This document shows, one piece after another, positions 23,785 through 31,242 of a stretch of DNA of 33,804 bases; within the stretch, counting starts at the first letter, position 1; each line of letters starts with the position of its first letter. Origin of the DNA: Jiella pacifica (lineage in GTDB: Bacteria; Pseudomonadota; Alphaproteobacteria; Rhizobiales; Rhizobiaceae). The notes beneath the pieces were generated by a model. It did no database searches. It was not told the origin of the DNA and saw only the letters and a program-made list of their open reading frames with translations. The position numbers were made by a program, and so were the translations under genes. The stretch spans positions 1 to 33,804 of the forward strand of contig NZ_JAAAMG010000035.1 in the NCBI RefSeq assembly GCF_010500815.1, in the 5' to 3' direction.

Positions 23785-23944
23785 TCTCCGGAAAATCGCG
23801 TGCATTTCATGGTCGCGCCACTTCTGATGGTACCTCGGACCCTGTCCCCCCGGACCTCCGCTAGGTACGATGTGACGGAAATGCCGAATGCGCAGGCCAC
23901 CGGTTCGTCCGCCCTGTACGTCCAAACCGGATTTGCATTCGCTT

Positions 23945-24418
23945 TCATCGTCGGCCCGCGGCTTCGAAGGCCGCGACTTGCGCGGCGATAGTAGGCGCTT
24001 CGGCCATCGGGAACAGCGAGAGGATGTCGATCTCGCGTTTTGGCAGATCGGCAAAGGTGTAATTGTCAAGTACCGACAGGAACGCCGCGACCGCCTCGCC
24101 GAGGACACTCGTCATCCCGCAGGCCGGCGCAATCACGCAGTTCCTGCAGTCGGCAAGGTCGAACCCGTCTTCGGTCGCCCGGACGATTTCGCCGATCCGG
24201 ATCTCGTCAGACGGCTTGGCCAGCCTGATGCCGCCGGCGCGGCCGCGCAGGGTCGTGAGGTAACCGGCCTTGCCGAGTTCGTGGACCACCTTCGTCAAAT
24301 GGTTGTGCGAGATGCCGTAGGCTTCCGCGATCTCGGCTATGGAGCATAGCCGGCCGGGCCGCGCCGACAGATAGATCAGCACGCGCAGGGCATAGTCGGT
24401 GTAGCGGGTCAGTCGCAT
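23945..24418 (-). CDS. nsrR: NsrR, Rrf2-family NO-sensing repressor
   Basis: This 157-aa repressor begins MRLTRYTDYALRVLIYLSAR, followed by the winged HTH SIAEIAEAYGISHNHLTKVVHELGKAGYLTTLRGRAGGIRLA. The Fe-S ligands Cys91, Cys94 and Cys100 lie in CRNCVIAPACGM, the spacing of NsrR rather than IscR. NO damages the cluster and releases repression. It diverges from the truncated haemoglobin and flavohaemoglobin genes; two NsrR-like palindromes between them should control both directions. The last 20 residues (Ala-rich) are less conserved. It converges with nnrS across 160 bp lacking a strong terminator. Confidence 0.94.
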   Translation of the reverse strand: MRLTRYTDYALRVLIYLSARPGRLCSIAEIAEAYGISHNHLTKVVHELGKAGYLTTLRGRAGGIRLAKPSDEIRIGEIVRATEDGFDLADCRNCVIAPACGMTSVLGEAVAAFLSVLDNYTFADLPKREIDILSLFPMAEAPTIAAQVAAFEAAGRR

Positions 24419-24445
24419 CGGATCCGTTCGGCATTGTCGTCACCT

Positions 24446-24468
24446 AAGATGTATTTCTCTTGCATCTT
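24446..24468. promoter_or_regulatory. NsrR operator 1
   Basis: AAGATGTATTT and TCTTGCATCTT flank one central base, close to the NsrR consensus half-site AAGATGyATTT. The left half is near-perfect and the right half has two deviations. It lies 27 bp upstream of nsrR, suggesting autoregulation. Confidence 0.75.
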
Positions 24469-24494
24469 TTGTCGAGAGGCGATAGGCGCCGTTT

Positions 24495-24517
24495 AACATG
24501 CATTGGAAATGCATGTT
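24495..24517. promoter_or_regulatory. NsrR operator 2
   Basis: AACATGCATTG and AAATGCATGTT flank one central base; 10 of 11 positions are symmetric. It ends 10 bp before the haemoglobin start codon and would block its promoter or ribosome loading when NsrR is bound. Confidence 0.8.
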
Positions 24518-24527
24518 TGGAGGCGTC

Positions 24528-24950
24528 ATGCAGAAACCATCCGAGCTACGAGCAATCCTGACCGAGGAGGCGCTTCGCGGTCTGGTATCTGCGTTCTACG
24601 CACGGGTGCGCGCCGACGCGGTCCTCGGCCCGCTGTTCGAAGGCACTATCGGCGACTGGCCGGCGCATCTGGAGCGTCTGACGGCGTTCTGGTCGTCGGT
24701 CCTGCTGGGGACCGGCCGCTACAAGGGCAACCCCTTTGCGGCGCACCTTCGCCATGTGGACATGATCGATCCAGCGATGTTCGACCGCTGGCTGGGGATC
24801 TGGCGCGAGACCACCTCCGACCGCTTCCCACCGGAGGCTGCAGCTCTCCTCCAGCTCAAGGCCGACCGGATCGCCGACAGCCTGAAGGCAGGCCTGTTCT
24901 TCCGGCCGGAACTTACGCGCGCGCAGCGGTCGGCCGCGCGCTCGGCCTGA
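24528..24950 (+). CDS. Group III truncated haemoglobin
   Basis: This 140-aa 2-on-2 globin contains LRGLVSAFYARVRADAVLGPLFEG (Tyr B10 region), WPAHLERLTAFWSSVLLGTGRYKGNPFAAHLRHVD (His F8 in the AHL segment by the group III pattern) and FDRWLGIWRETTSDRFPPEAA. Group III proteins bind O2/NO and are linked to nitrosative and microaerobic stress. ATG 24528 was chosen because GGAGG lies 4 nt upstream and the NsrR operator occupies the earlier ATG codons. It is followed by the flavohaemoglobin gene after 38 bp, both probably in one NsrR-controlled operon. Confidence 0.9.
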   Translation: MQKPSELRAILTEEALRGLVSAFYARVRADAVLGPLFEGTIGDWPAHLERLTAFWSSVLLGTGRYKGNPFAAHLRHVDMIDPAMFDRWLGIWRETTSDRFPPEAAALLQLKADRIADSLKAGLFFRPELTRAQRSAARSA

Positions 24951-24988
24951 GCCATTCCCCGACCGAACCTATCCAAGGAGTAACGAGA

Positions 24989-26200
24989 ATGCCGTCGCAA
25001 CTCAGCGCACAGACGATCGCCACTGTGAAGGCCACGGTGCCTGCCCTCGAGGCGCACGGGCTGGAGATCACCATGGCGATGTATGCCCGCATATTCCAGG
25101 ATCCGATGGTACGGGACCTGTTCAACCAGTCGCATCACGGTGACACCGGCTCGCAGCCGCGGGCACTTGCCGATGCAATCCTCGCCTATGCGCAGAACAT
25201 CGACAATCTCGGCGTTCTTGGTGCGGCGGTCGAACGCATCGCCCAGAAGCATGTCGGCCTGCAGATCCTTCCCGAGTACTATCCCTATGTCGCCGAAGCG
25301 CTGCTCGGCGCGATCAAGGACGTGCTCGGCGATGTGGCGAGCGAGCCGGTGTTGGCCGCCTGGGGCGAAGCCTACTGGTTCCTCGCCGACATCCTGATCG
25401 CCCGCGAGGCTGCGGTGTATCAGGCGATTGCCGACGCCGACGGCGGCTGGACCGGCTGGCGCGACTTCCTGGTCGAGGCGAAGATCCGCGAGAGCGAGGT
25501 CATCACCTCCTTCGTTCTGCGGCCGCTGGACGGGAACCCCGTCCTTGCCCACAAGCCGGGGCAGTACCTGACCTTCTGGCTCGAGCTGCCGGGCGAGCGA
25601 CCGCAGAAGCGCAACTACAGCATCTCGGCCGCTTCGAACGGCGAGACCTATCGCATTTCGGTGAAGCGGGAGCCCGTGGGCTCCGCCTCGAACTGGCTCC
25701 ACGATGCGGCCGAGGTCGGCACGTTGCTGAAGGTGTCCGCGCCGGCAGGCGAGTTCTTTCTCGGGCACGAACCAGAGCGGCCTGTGGTCCTCGTCAGCGG
25801 CGGCGTCGGGCTGACGCCGATGATCGCGATGCTGGAGACGCTCACCAGGACGGGCCTGAATGTGCCGGTCCACTACGTCCATGGTGCGTTGAACGGTGCG
25901 ACGCATGCGATGCGAGACCATGTGCGGGATCTGGTCTCCTCCACGGCCTCAGTCGACGCAACGACCTTCTATCTGGAGCCGCGCTCGGAAGACGTCCGCG
26001 GCCGGGACTTCGACGAGGTGGGCGCGATCTCGCTCGACTGGCTGAAGGCGAACACGCCGGTCGCCGAAGCGGATTATTACCTCTGCGGCCCGAAGGGCTT
26101 CTTGCGCACCTTCGTCAACGGGCTGGCGCTCGCCGGCGTCGCGCAAGACCGCATCCACTACGAATTCTTCGGTCCTGCCGACGAACTCCTGGCCGCCTGA
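24989..26200 (+). CDS. hmp: Flavohaemoglobin (NO dioxygenase)
   Basis: This 403-aa enzyme oxidises NO to nitrate with O2 and NAD(P)H. The globin domain (1-140) has Tyr B10 in MAMYARIF, Gln E7 in SQPRALADAI and proximal His in QKHVGLQILPEYYPYV. The FAD domain has KRNYSISAA (the RxYS(I/L)S motif) and the NAD(P)H domain has VLVSGGVGLTPMIAM and YYLCGPKGFL, with the EFFGP terminus. All key residues are present. ATG 24989 is preceded by AAGGAG at 8 nt; the longer in-frame extension from 24503 is a shadow of the truncated globin gene. NsrR control is expected. Confidence 0.97.
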   Translation: MPSQLSAQTIATVKATVPALEAHGLEITMAMYARIFQDPMVRDLFNQSHHGDTGSQPRALADAILAYAQNIDNLGVLGAAVERIAQKHVGLQILPEYYPYVAEALLGAIKDVLGDVASEPVLAAWGEAYWFLADILIAREAAVYQAIADADGGWTGWRDFLVEAKIRESEVITSFVLRPLDGNPVLAHKPGQYLTFWLELPGERPQKRNYSISAASNGETYRISVKREPVGSASNWLHDAAEVGTLLKVSAPAGEFFLGHEPERPVVLVSGGVGLTPMIAMLETLTRTGLNVPVHYVHGALNGATHAMRDHVRDLVSSTASVDATTFYLEPRSEDVRGRDFDEVGAISLDWLKANTPVAEADYYLCGPKGFLRTFVNGLALAGVAQDRIHYEFFGPADELLAA

Positions 26201-26291
26201 CGTCTTCGCCTCGGATTCGAGGCGGTCCAAGTCATGTCGATCCTCCATGGCAACATTCGCCATCCTGACCTCTTCTGAATTCAGTGAAGAG

Positions 26292-26321
26292 CTGCAGCGA
26301 CGACGGCGACATCGCCGCTGC
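26292..26321. terminator. Hairpin downstream of hmp
   Basis: TGCAGC (26292-26297) pairs with GCTGCA (26316-26321), and inside GGCGA pairs with TCGCC around a 2-nt loop, leaving a 6-nt bulge on one side. There is no U tract. It lies 91 bp after the hmp stop in a 384-bp gap without a gene (26201-26584), so it may act as a terminator or an mRNA-stabilising structure. Confidence 0.4.
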
Positions 26322-26475
26322 AAGTAAGGGATGGAACCCGAATAGGCGGCAGATGAGACTCGATGCTCGATCCCCAGCAATCAACGATCAGTGTCGTTCC
26401 TGTCTGAGGAACGAAGCACATCTTCATTCAAACCGGCCATAATTTCCTAGGTTTTCTTGCATGAAATCGCAATTT

Positions 26476-26503
26476 TTGTGATCCTCAACACCTGCACTAG
26501 AAC
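26476..26503 (+). promoter_or_regulatory. Candidate sigma70-type promoter of the cco operon
   Basis: TTGTGA (26476-26481) and TAGAAC (26498-26503) are separated by 16 bp, 81 bp before ccoN. An imperfect dyad TTGCATGAAATCGCAA (26457-26472) lies just upstream; its two half-sites are 6 bp apart instead of the 4 expected of an Fnr/FixK box. No canonical TTGAT-N4-ATCAA box was found in 26201-26584. Confidence 0.35.
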
Positions 26504-26584
26504 GGTCAGGCGGCGATTCGTGGGGCGCTTCATATCTCCGTCCGCAGCGAATGCCCTGCAGGGTAGCAAATCAATGGAGACCAG

Positions 26585-28249
26585 ATGATGGTTTCACAAC
26601 TCACCCGCGGTGAACGGGAAGTCAGCATCCTAATCGCAGCAGCGGTTGCGCTGTGCGGACTGGCGCTCGCCATAGCGGGACGCAACGATCCCCTCGGCGT
26701 CCACGGTGCCTTCGTGCTCGTCGGGGGCGTCGCGCTGATCGCTTTCCTGCTGTCCCGCCTTGACAGCCCGGAGCCAGACGTCAGCCTGCGTCCATCGGAG
26801 TACTACGACGACCCGATCAAGGTCGGTATCGCGTTGTCGATGCTCTGGGCCGTCTTTGGCATGTTCGTCGGCGTCTGGGTTGCCGCGGAGCTTGCCTGGC
26901 CATTCCTCAACTTCGACACGGCATGGCTGAGCTTCGGGCGCCTGCGTCCGGCCCACACGACCGGCGTCATCTTTGGTTTCGGCGGTAATGCCCTGATCGC
27001 CACCTCCTTCCATGTCGTGCAACGGACATCGCGGGCGCGGCTTGCGGGCCAGGTCAGCCCCTGGTTTGTGCTCCTCGGCTACAATCTTTTCTGCTTCATT
27101 GCCGTCTCCGGCTACCTGATGGGTCTGACGCAGTCGAAGGAGTATGCTGAGCCTGAATGGTACGCCGACCTCTGGCTGGTCGTCGTCTGGGTGACGTACT
27201 TCGTCCTCTATCTGCGGACGATCGCCCGGCGGAAGGAACCGCACATCTACGTCGCTAACTGGTACTTCATGGCATTCATCGTGGTCGTGGCGATCCTGCA
27301 CATCGTCAACAACCTCGCCATACCGGTGTCACTTGGTCACGCCTGGAGCTATCCGATCTGGTCGGGCGTCCAGGACGCGATGGTGCAGTGGTGGTATGGC
27401 CACAACGCCGTGGCCTTTTTCCTGACCGCCGGCTTCCTCGGCATGATGTACTATTATCTGCCGAAACGGGCCGAACGGCCGATTTTTTCCTACCGTCTAT
27501 CGATCCTCAGCTTCTGGGGCATCACCTTCTTCTACATGTGGGCAGGCTCTCACCATCTGCACTACACGGCCCTGCCCCACTGGGTGCAGACCCTCGGAAT
27601 GACATTTTCCATCATGCTGCTGGTGCCGTCGTGGGCCTCAGCCGGCAACGCGATCCTGACCCTCAACGGGGCGTGGCACAAGGTCCGCGACGACGCGACC
27701 CTGCGCTTCATGTTCGTTGCCGCCGTGTTCTACGGGCTGTCGACGTTCGAAGGATCCTTCCTCGCCATCCGTCCCGTGAATTCGCTCTCGCACTACACGG
27801 ACTGGACCGTCGGACATGTGCACGCCGGGGCGCTCGGCTGGGTTGCACTCATCACGTTCGGATCAATCTATACGCTGGTGCCGTCGCTCTGGAAGCGAGA
27901 ACGGATGTATTCGGCGGCGCTGGTCGAGGTCCATTTCTGGCTCGCGCTGATCGGCACGCTGATCTACGTCTTCGCGATGTGGAACTCCGGGATCGTCCAG
28001 GGACTGATGTGGCGCACCTATACGGAAAGCGGCACCCTCGCCTACTCTTTCCTCGACTCCCTTGTCGCCATGTATCCCTACTACATCGCCCGAACGCTCG
28101 GGGGCTTTCTGTTCCTGCTCGGCGCGATCGTCGGTTGTTACAACATCTGGATGACGGTCCGCGCCAGCCCCGCAGCCGCCGAGACGGCGCCCAAGGACCT
28201 GCCGGACGCCCGCTGGGCCGAAGGCACGGCGACCACCCCGGCGGAGTGA
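26585..28249 (+). CDS. ccoN: cbb3-type cytochrome c oxidase subunit I
   Basis: This 554-aa catalytic subunit reduces O2 to water at high affinity and pumps protons. It has 12 or more membrane spans. Heme and CuB ligands are visible in LRPAHTTGVIFGFGGNALIATSFHVVQ, VQWWYGHNAVAFFLT, YMWAGSHHLHYTALPHWVQTLGM and DWTVGHVHAGALGWV. The length is somewhat above the typical 480-550. Two adjacent ATG codons (26585, 26588) could start it; GGAG stands 5 nt before the first. It leads the ccoNOQP operon, 4 bp before ccoO. Confidence 0.97.
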   Translation: MMVSQLTRGEREVSILIAAAVALCGLALAIAGRNDPLGVHGAFVLVGGVALIAFLLSRLDSPEPDVSLRPSEYYDDPIKVGIALSMLWAVFGMFVGVWVAAELAWPFLNFDTAWLSFGRLRPAHTTGVIFGFGGNALIATSFHVVQRTSRARLAGQVSPWFVLLGYNLFCFIAVSGYLMGLTQSKEYAEPEWYADLWLVVVWVTYFVLYLRTIARRKEPHIYVANWYFMAFIVVVAILHIVNNLAIPVSLGHAWSYPIWSGVQDAMVQWWYGHNAVAFFLTAGFLGMMYYYLPKRAERPIFSYRLSILSFWGITFFYMWAGSHHLHYTALPHWVQTLGMTFSIMLLVPSWASAGNAILTLNGAWHKVRDDATLRFMFVAAVFYGLSTFEGSFLAIRPVNSLSHYTDWTVGHVHAGALGWVALITFGSIYTLVPSLWKRERMYSAALVEVHFWLALIGTLIYVFAMWNSGIVQGLMWRTYTESGTLAYSFLDSLVAMYPYYIARTLGGFLFLLGAIVGCYNIWMTVRASPAAAETAPKDLPDARWAEGTATTPAE

Positions 28250-28253
28250 AGTC

Positions 28254-29042
28254 ATGGCCGAACTGTTTCACCGAAAGATCGAGCGAACCGCCATCGGATT
28301 CGTTCTCGCGATCATTGCGGCCGCGAGCGTTGGCGGGATCATCGAGATCGCTCCTCTGTTCACGATCGACGAGACCGTCGAGGAAGCTCCCGACATGCGG
28401 CCATATACGCCCCTCGAGCTGGCGGGCCGCAACGTCTACATGCGGGAGGGATGCTATGCGTGCCACTCGCAGATGATCCGCACACTGCGGGACGACGTCG
28501 ATCGCTACGGCCCTTACTCCCTCGCGGTGGAATCCCGTTATGACCATCCGATGCTGTGGGGCTCGAAGCGAACCGGGCCGGATTTGGCGCGCATCGGCGG
28601 CAAGTATTCCGACATCTGGCACGTCGCGCACCTGACAAATCCCCGCGACGTCGTGCCCCAATCGAACATGCCGAGCTATCCTTGGCTCGCCCGCACCTCT
28701 CTGCGAACCGAGGATCTTGGACTTCATCTTAAGGCCCAGCAGCAGATCGGTGTTCCCTACACCGACGAGATGATCGCAAACGCCGCCCGGGACGCGCTGG
28801 GACAAGCCTTGCCCGACAGCGACTACGCCGCCGGCGTACAGGAACGCTACGGGGACAAGGCGCAGATCAGCGCCTTCGATGGGGTGACGACGGAACTCAC
28901 CGAGATGGACGCTCTTGTCGCCTATCTTCAGGTTCTGGGAACCCTGACGGATGCGGCGTACGAAAACACGGTCGCACCGGAAGAAGCGCCGGACGCCGAG
29001 GATCTCGCAGCGGGATCCGCCACGACGTCCGGAGGGCGATGA
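28254..29042 (+). CDS. ccoO: cbb3 oxidase monoheme cytochrome c subunit
   Basis: This 262-aa subunit is anchored by an N-terminal membrane helix (residues 12-31). The heme c site is Cys67-x-x-Cys70-His71 in GCYACHSQMIRTLRDDVDRYGPYS, with RTGPDLARIGGKYSDIWH and the methionine-bearing VVPQSNMPSYPWL downstream. It passes electrons from CcoP to CcoN. The start follows the ccoN stop by 4 bp, and the stop overlaps a possible ccoQ start. The acidic C-terminus (EEAPDAEDLAAG) is unremarkable. Confidence 0.96.
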   Translation: MAELFHRKIERTAIGFVLAIIAAASVGGIIEIAPLFTIDETVEEAPDMRPYTPLELAGRNVYMREGCYACHSQMIRTLRDDVDRYGPYSLAVESRYDHPMLWGSKRTGPDLARIGGKYSDIWHVAHLTNPRDVVPQSNMPSYPWLARTSLRTEDLGLHLKAQQQIGVPYTDEMIANAARDALGQALPDSDYAAGVQERYGDKAQISAFDGVTTELTEMDALVAYLQVLGTLTDAAYENTVAPEEAPDAEDLAAGSATTSGGR

Positions 29043-29044
29043 AC

Positions 29045-29209
29045 ATGGACATCGACCACGCCACGGTCGTCGCCTTCTCGAAGAGCTGGGGGTTGTTCTA
29101 TCTGATCGCCCTGAGCATCGGCGTCCTGATTTACACCTTCCGGCCCTCGAACAAGAAACGGTTCGACCGGGCCAAGAAGACGGTCCTGGACAAGGAGGAC
29201 AGGCCATGA
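29045..29209 (+). CDS. ccoQ: CcoQ, small cbb3 oxidase subunit
   Basis: This 54-aa single-span protein reads MDIDHATVVAFSKSWGLFYL, IALSIGVLIYTF, then a basic cytoplasmic tail RPSNKKRFDRAKK. Size, topology and position between ccoO and ccoP identify CcoQ, which stabilises the complex. ATG 29045 has GGAGG at 9 nt; ATG 29039, which overlaps the ccoO stop, would add two residues. Its stop overlaps the ccoP start (ATGA). Confidence 0.93.
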   Translation: MDIDHATVVAFSKSWGLFYLIALSIGVLIYTFRPSNKKRFDRAKKTVLDKEDRP

Positions 29210-30087
29210 CCGACAGAGAACGCGATCCCGTCAGCGGCCGCGAGACCACCGGTCACGAATGGAACGGGATCAAGGAGCTCGATACGCCCGTCCCGAAGGG
29301 CATACTCATCTTCCTCATCGTGACTCACGTGTTCGCCATCCTCTGGTGGTTCCTGATGCCGGCCTGGCCGTTGGGGTGGACCTACACCAAGGGTCTCTTG
29401 GGAACGAACCAGCACGAACGGGTCGAACAGCAACTCGCACAGGCGGCTGTCGCAAGATCGGCATGGGAAGAGAAGATCGCTTCGCTGAGCTTCGACGAGA
29501 TTCAAGCGAACGAACAACTGATGGACATCGTCAGACAGTCCGGACACAAGCTGTTCGGGGACAATTGCGCAGCCTGCCACCGGTCGGACGCGACAGGGGG
29601 CAGCAACTATCCCGATCTGACGGATGATGACTGGATCTGGGGGGGCGAACCAGAAACCATCGCGGAAACGATGCGCGTCGGCATCAACTCGCCCCATGGC
29701 GAAAGTCGGATGGGCCAGATGCCAGCCTTCGGGCGCGACCAGATGCTTGAGCGCGACCAGGTGGTCAATGTGGCGAATTACGTCTACTCGCTCAGCCATC
29801 CCGAATATTCCACTGCCGCAAACATCGATCGGATCGAGGCAGGGCATGAAGTCTTTATGGCGACCTGCGCGGCCTGCCATTCGGACGATGCGCGGGGCTC
29901 TCGAGAGATGGGGGCACCCAACCTCACGGACAAAGCGTGGATATACGGCGGCGATCTCCAGACGATCATCAGCAGCGTCCACGGCGGCCGCCAGGGCCAT
30001 ATGCCCACCTGGGAAGAGCGGCTGACGCCCGTCGAAATCAAGATCTTGGCGCTCTACGTGCATTCGTTGAGCGTCGCACGGCCGTAA
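29206..30087 (+). CDS. ccoP: cbb3 oxidase diheme cytochrome c subunit
   Basis: This 293-aa subunit has a cytoplasmic N-terminus with GHEWNGIKELDTPVP, one membrane helix (residues 31-51) and two periplasmic c-type heme domains: Cys121-x-x-Cys124-His125 and Cys221-x-x-Cys224-His225, both CAACH. Axial Met candidates lie in GQMPAFG and GHMPTW. It receives electrons from cytochrome c or the bc1 complex. The length and motif order are standard. Confidence 0.97.
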   Translation: MTDRERDPVSGRETTGHEWNGIKELDTPVPKGILIFLIVTHVFAILWWFLMPAWPLGWTYTKGLLGTNQHERVEQQLAQAAVARSAWEEKIASLSFDEIQANEQLMDIVRQSGHKLFGDNCAACHRSDATGGSNYPDLTDDDWIWGGEPETIAETMRVGINSPHGESRMGQMPAFGRDQMLERDQVVNVANYVYSLSHPEYSTAANIDRIEAGHEVFMATCAACHSDDARGSREMGAPNLTDKAWIYGGDLQTIISSVHGGRQGHMPTWEERLTPVEIKILALYVHSLSVARP

Positions 30088-30106
30088 CCCAGAACAGGAC
30101 GATCAG

Positions 30107-30292
30107 ATGCGCAGATCTTTCGCAATCCGGCCGCTGGTCACTCTTCTCGTCCTGGCGGGCGTGTTGATCTTCGCCGGAGCCAATGCGCACCTGTTCTACG
30201 TTGCATTGACTTCGCAACCCGACTGCGTGGCTCATCTGAAGGAGCCCGGTAGCCGAGCAGGGCAATTCCGGGCAGCAAAATCTGCCTGCTGA
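30107..30292 (+). CDS. Small membrane protein of the cco operon, function unknown
   Basis: This 61-aa protein has one N-terminal hydrophobic span (VTLLVLAGVLIFAGANAHL, residues 11-29) and the sequence YVALTSQPDCVAHLK, ending AAKSAC. The two Cys and one His in the presumed periplasmic part could bind a metal or form a disulfide. It stands 19 bp after ccoP where ccoG would be expected. It resembles short proteins recalled next to cbb3 operons of other Hyphomicrobiales. It may be an assembly or stability subunit; that is inference from position. Confidence 0.75.
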   Translation: MRRSFAIRPLVTLLVLAGVLIFAGANAHLFYVALTSQPDCVAHLKEPGSRAGQFRAAKSAC

Positions 30293-30333
30293 AGGCAGCC
30301 GTATCCGGACATCATCACGCCGAGGAGGAAGAC

Positions 30334-31227
30334 ATGAACGAAAGCGACGAGAGATACGGTCTTCTCACCGACACCTCGGATGTCAGAGAAACCCTCACGC
30401 CAGAACTGCAGCGCCATCTGCCGCCTTTCACGGCCCTGAACTGGCTGCGTGCAGGCTGGCGGGACCTCATGACGCAACCGGGTCCCAGCCTGGCCTACGG
30501 TCTTGCGGTATTCCTCATTTCCGTCCTGGTCGTTTCGGGGTTGTTCTCCTATGGCTGGGGGCAGATTCTCTTTCCGGCGCTCGCAGGCTTTCTGGTCGTC
30601 GGCCCTGTCCTCGCGGTCGGCCTCTACCAGAAGAGCCGTGCAATCCAGACGGACGTCCCTTTTTCGCTCAACGACATGCTCGCCGTTCGCGCCTGTTCCG
30701 AGACTGGCCAGATCTTCTTCGTCGGGGTTCTTCTCTGCCTGGTGATGCTCCTTTGGGTGCGCGCAGCCGTGCTGATCTACGCCCTGTTCTTCGGTTATCT
30801 CCCCTTTCCGGGATTCGACCACATGACCGCGCTCCTTCTCGCAACAGGGACGGGCTGGGGAATGCTATTCACGGGTACGATCGTCGGCGGTCTGTTTGCC
30901 GCATTCTCTTTTGCAACCGGAGCTTTTTCGATCCCCATGCTGCTGAACGAGCGGACCGACGCCGTGACGGCCATGAGCCGCAGCATGGCTTTGGTCTGGA
31001 ACAACGTGCCCGTCATGATGGCCTGGGGTGCCGTCGTCCTCGGCTTGTCAGCCATCGCCCTCCTGACAGGGCTCCTGGGCCTAATCGTGGTATTCCCGCT
31101 ACTCGGCCATGCCACGTGGCACGCCTACGAAGCGGTCCGCCGACCGGACCTTGCGAGAAGCGACGCCTCATCGGCCGCGGCGCCCGGCCAACGCTTTGCC
31201 GGCCGGGCCGAACTTGCACGGGATTGA
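30334..31227 (+). CDS. DUF2189 family membrane protein
   Basis: This 297-aa protein has six or so hydrophobic spans (about residues 50-72, 78-100, 125-150, 170-205, 225-250, 252-270). The DUF2189 signature WLRAGWRDLMTQPGPSLAYGLAVF is followed by FLVVGPVLAVGLYQKSRAI and FSIPMLLNERTDAVTAMSRSMALVWNN. Members often lie beside cbb3 or NO-related genes; their function is unknown. GAGGAGG-like sequence precedes ATG 30334. It occupies the place of ccoG/ccoH, 15 bp ahead of ccoI, and is clearly part of the operon. Confidence 0.88.
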   Translation: MNESDERYGLLTDTSDVRETLTPELQRHLPPFTALNWLRAGWRDLMTQPGPSLAYGLAVFLISVLVVSGLFSYGWGQILFPALAGFLVVGPVLAVGLYQKSRAIQTDVPFSLNDMLAVRACSETGQIFFVGVLLCLVMLLWVRAAVLIYALFFGYLPFPGFDHMTALLLATGTGWGMLFTGTIVGGLFAAFSFATGAFSIPMLLNERTDAVTAMSRSMALVWNNVPVMMAWGAVVLGLSAIALLTGLLGLIVVFPLLGHATWHAYEAVRRPDLARSDASSAAAPGQRFAGRAELARD

Positions 31228-31242
31228 GCCGGTGAGCGCGCC

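Noticed and set aside
23785-23944. Possible terminator hairpin GTACCT/AGGTAC between nnrS and nsrR
   Set aside because: A 6-bp stem with a loop near 27 nt and no U tract is too weak to call.
26475-26488. TTTGTGATCCTCAA as an Fnr box before ccoN
   Set aside because: Only 7 of 10 half-site positions match, the left half is poor, and no -10 lies at the class II distance.
27388-28476. 362-codon plus-strand frame inside ccoN/ccoO
   Set aside because: Alternate-frame shadow of ccoN that runs into ccoO; no domain.
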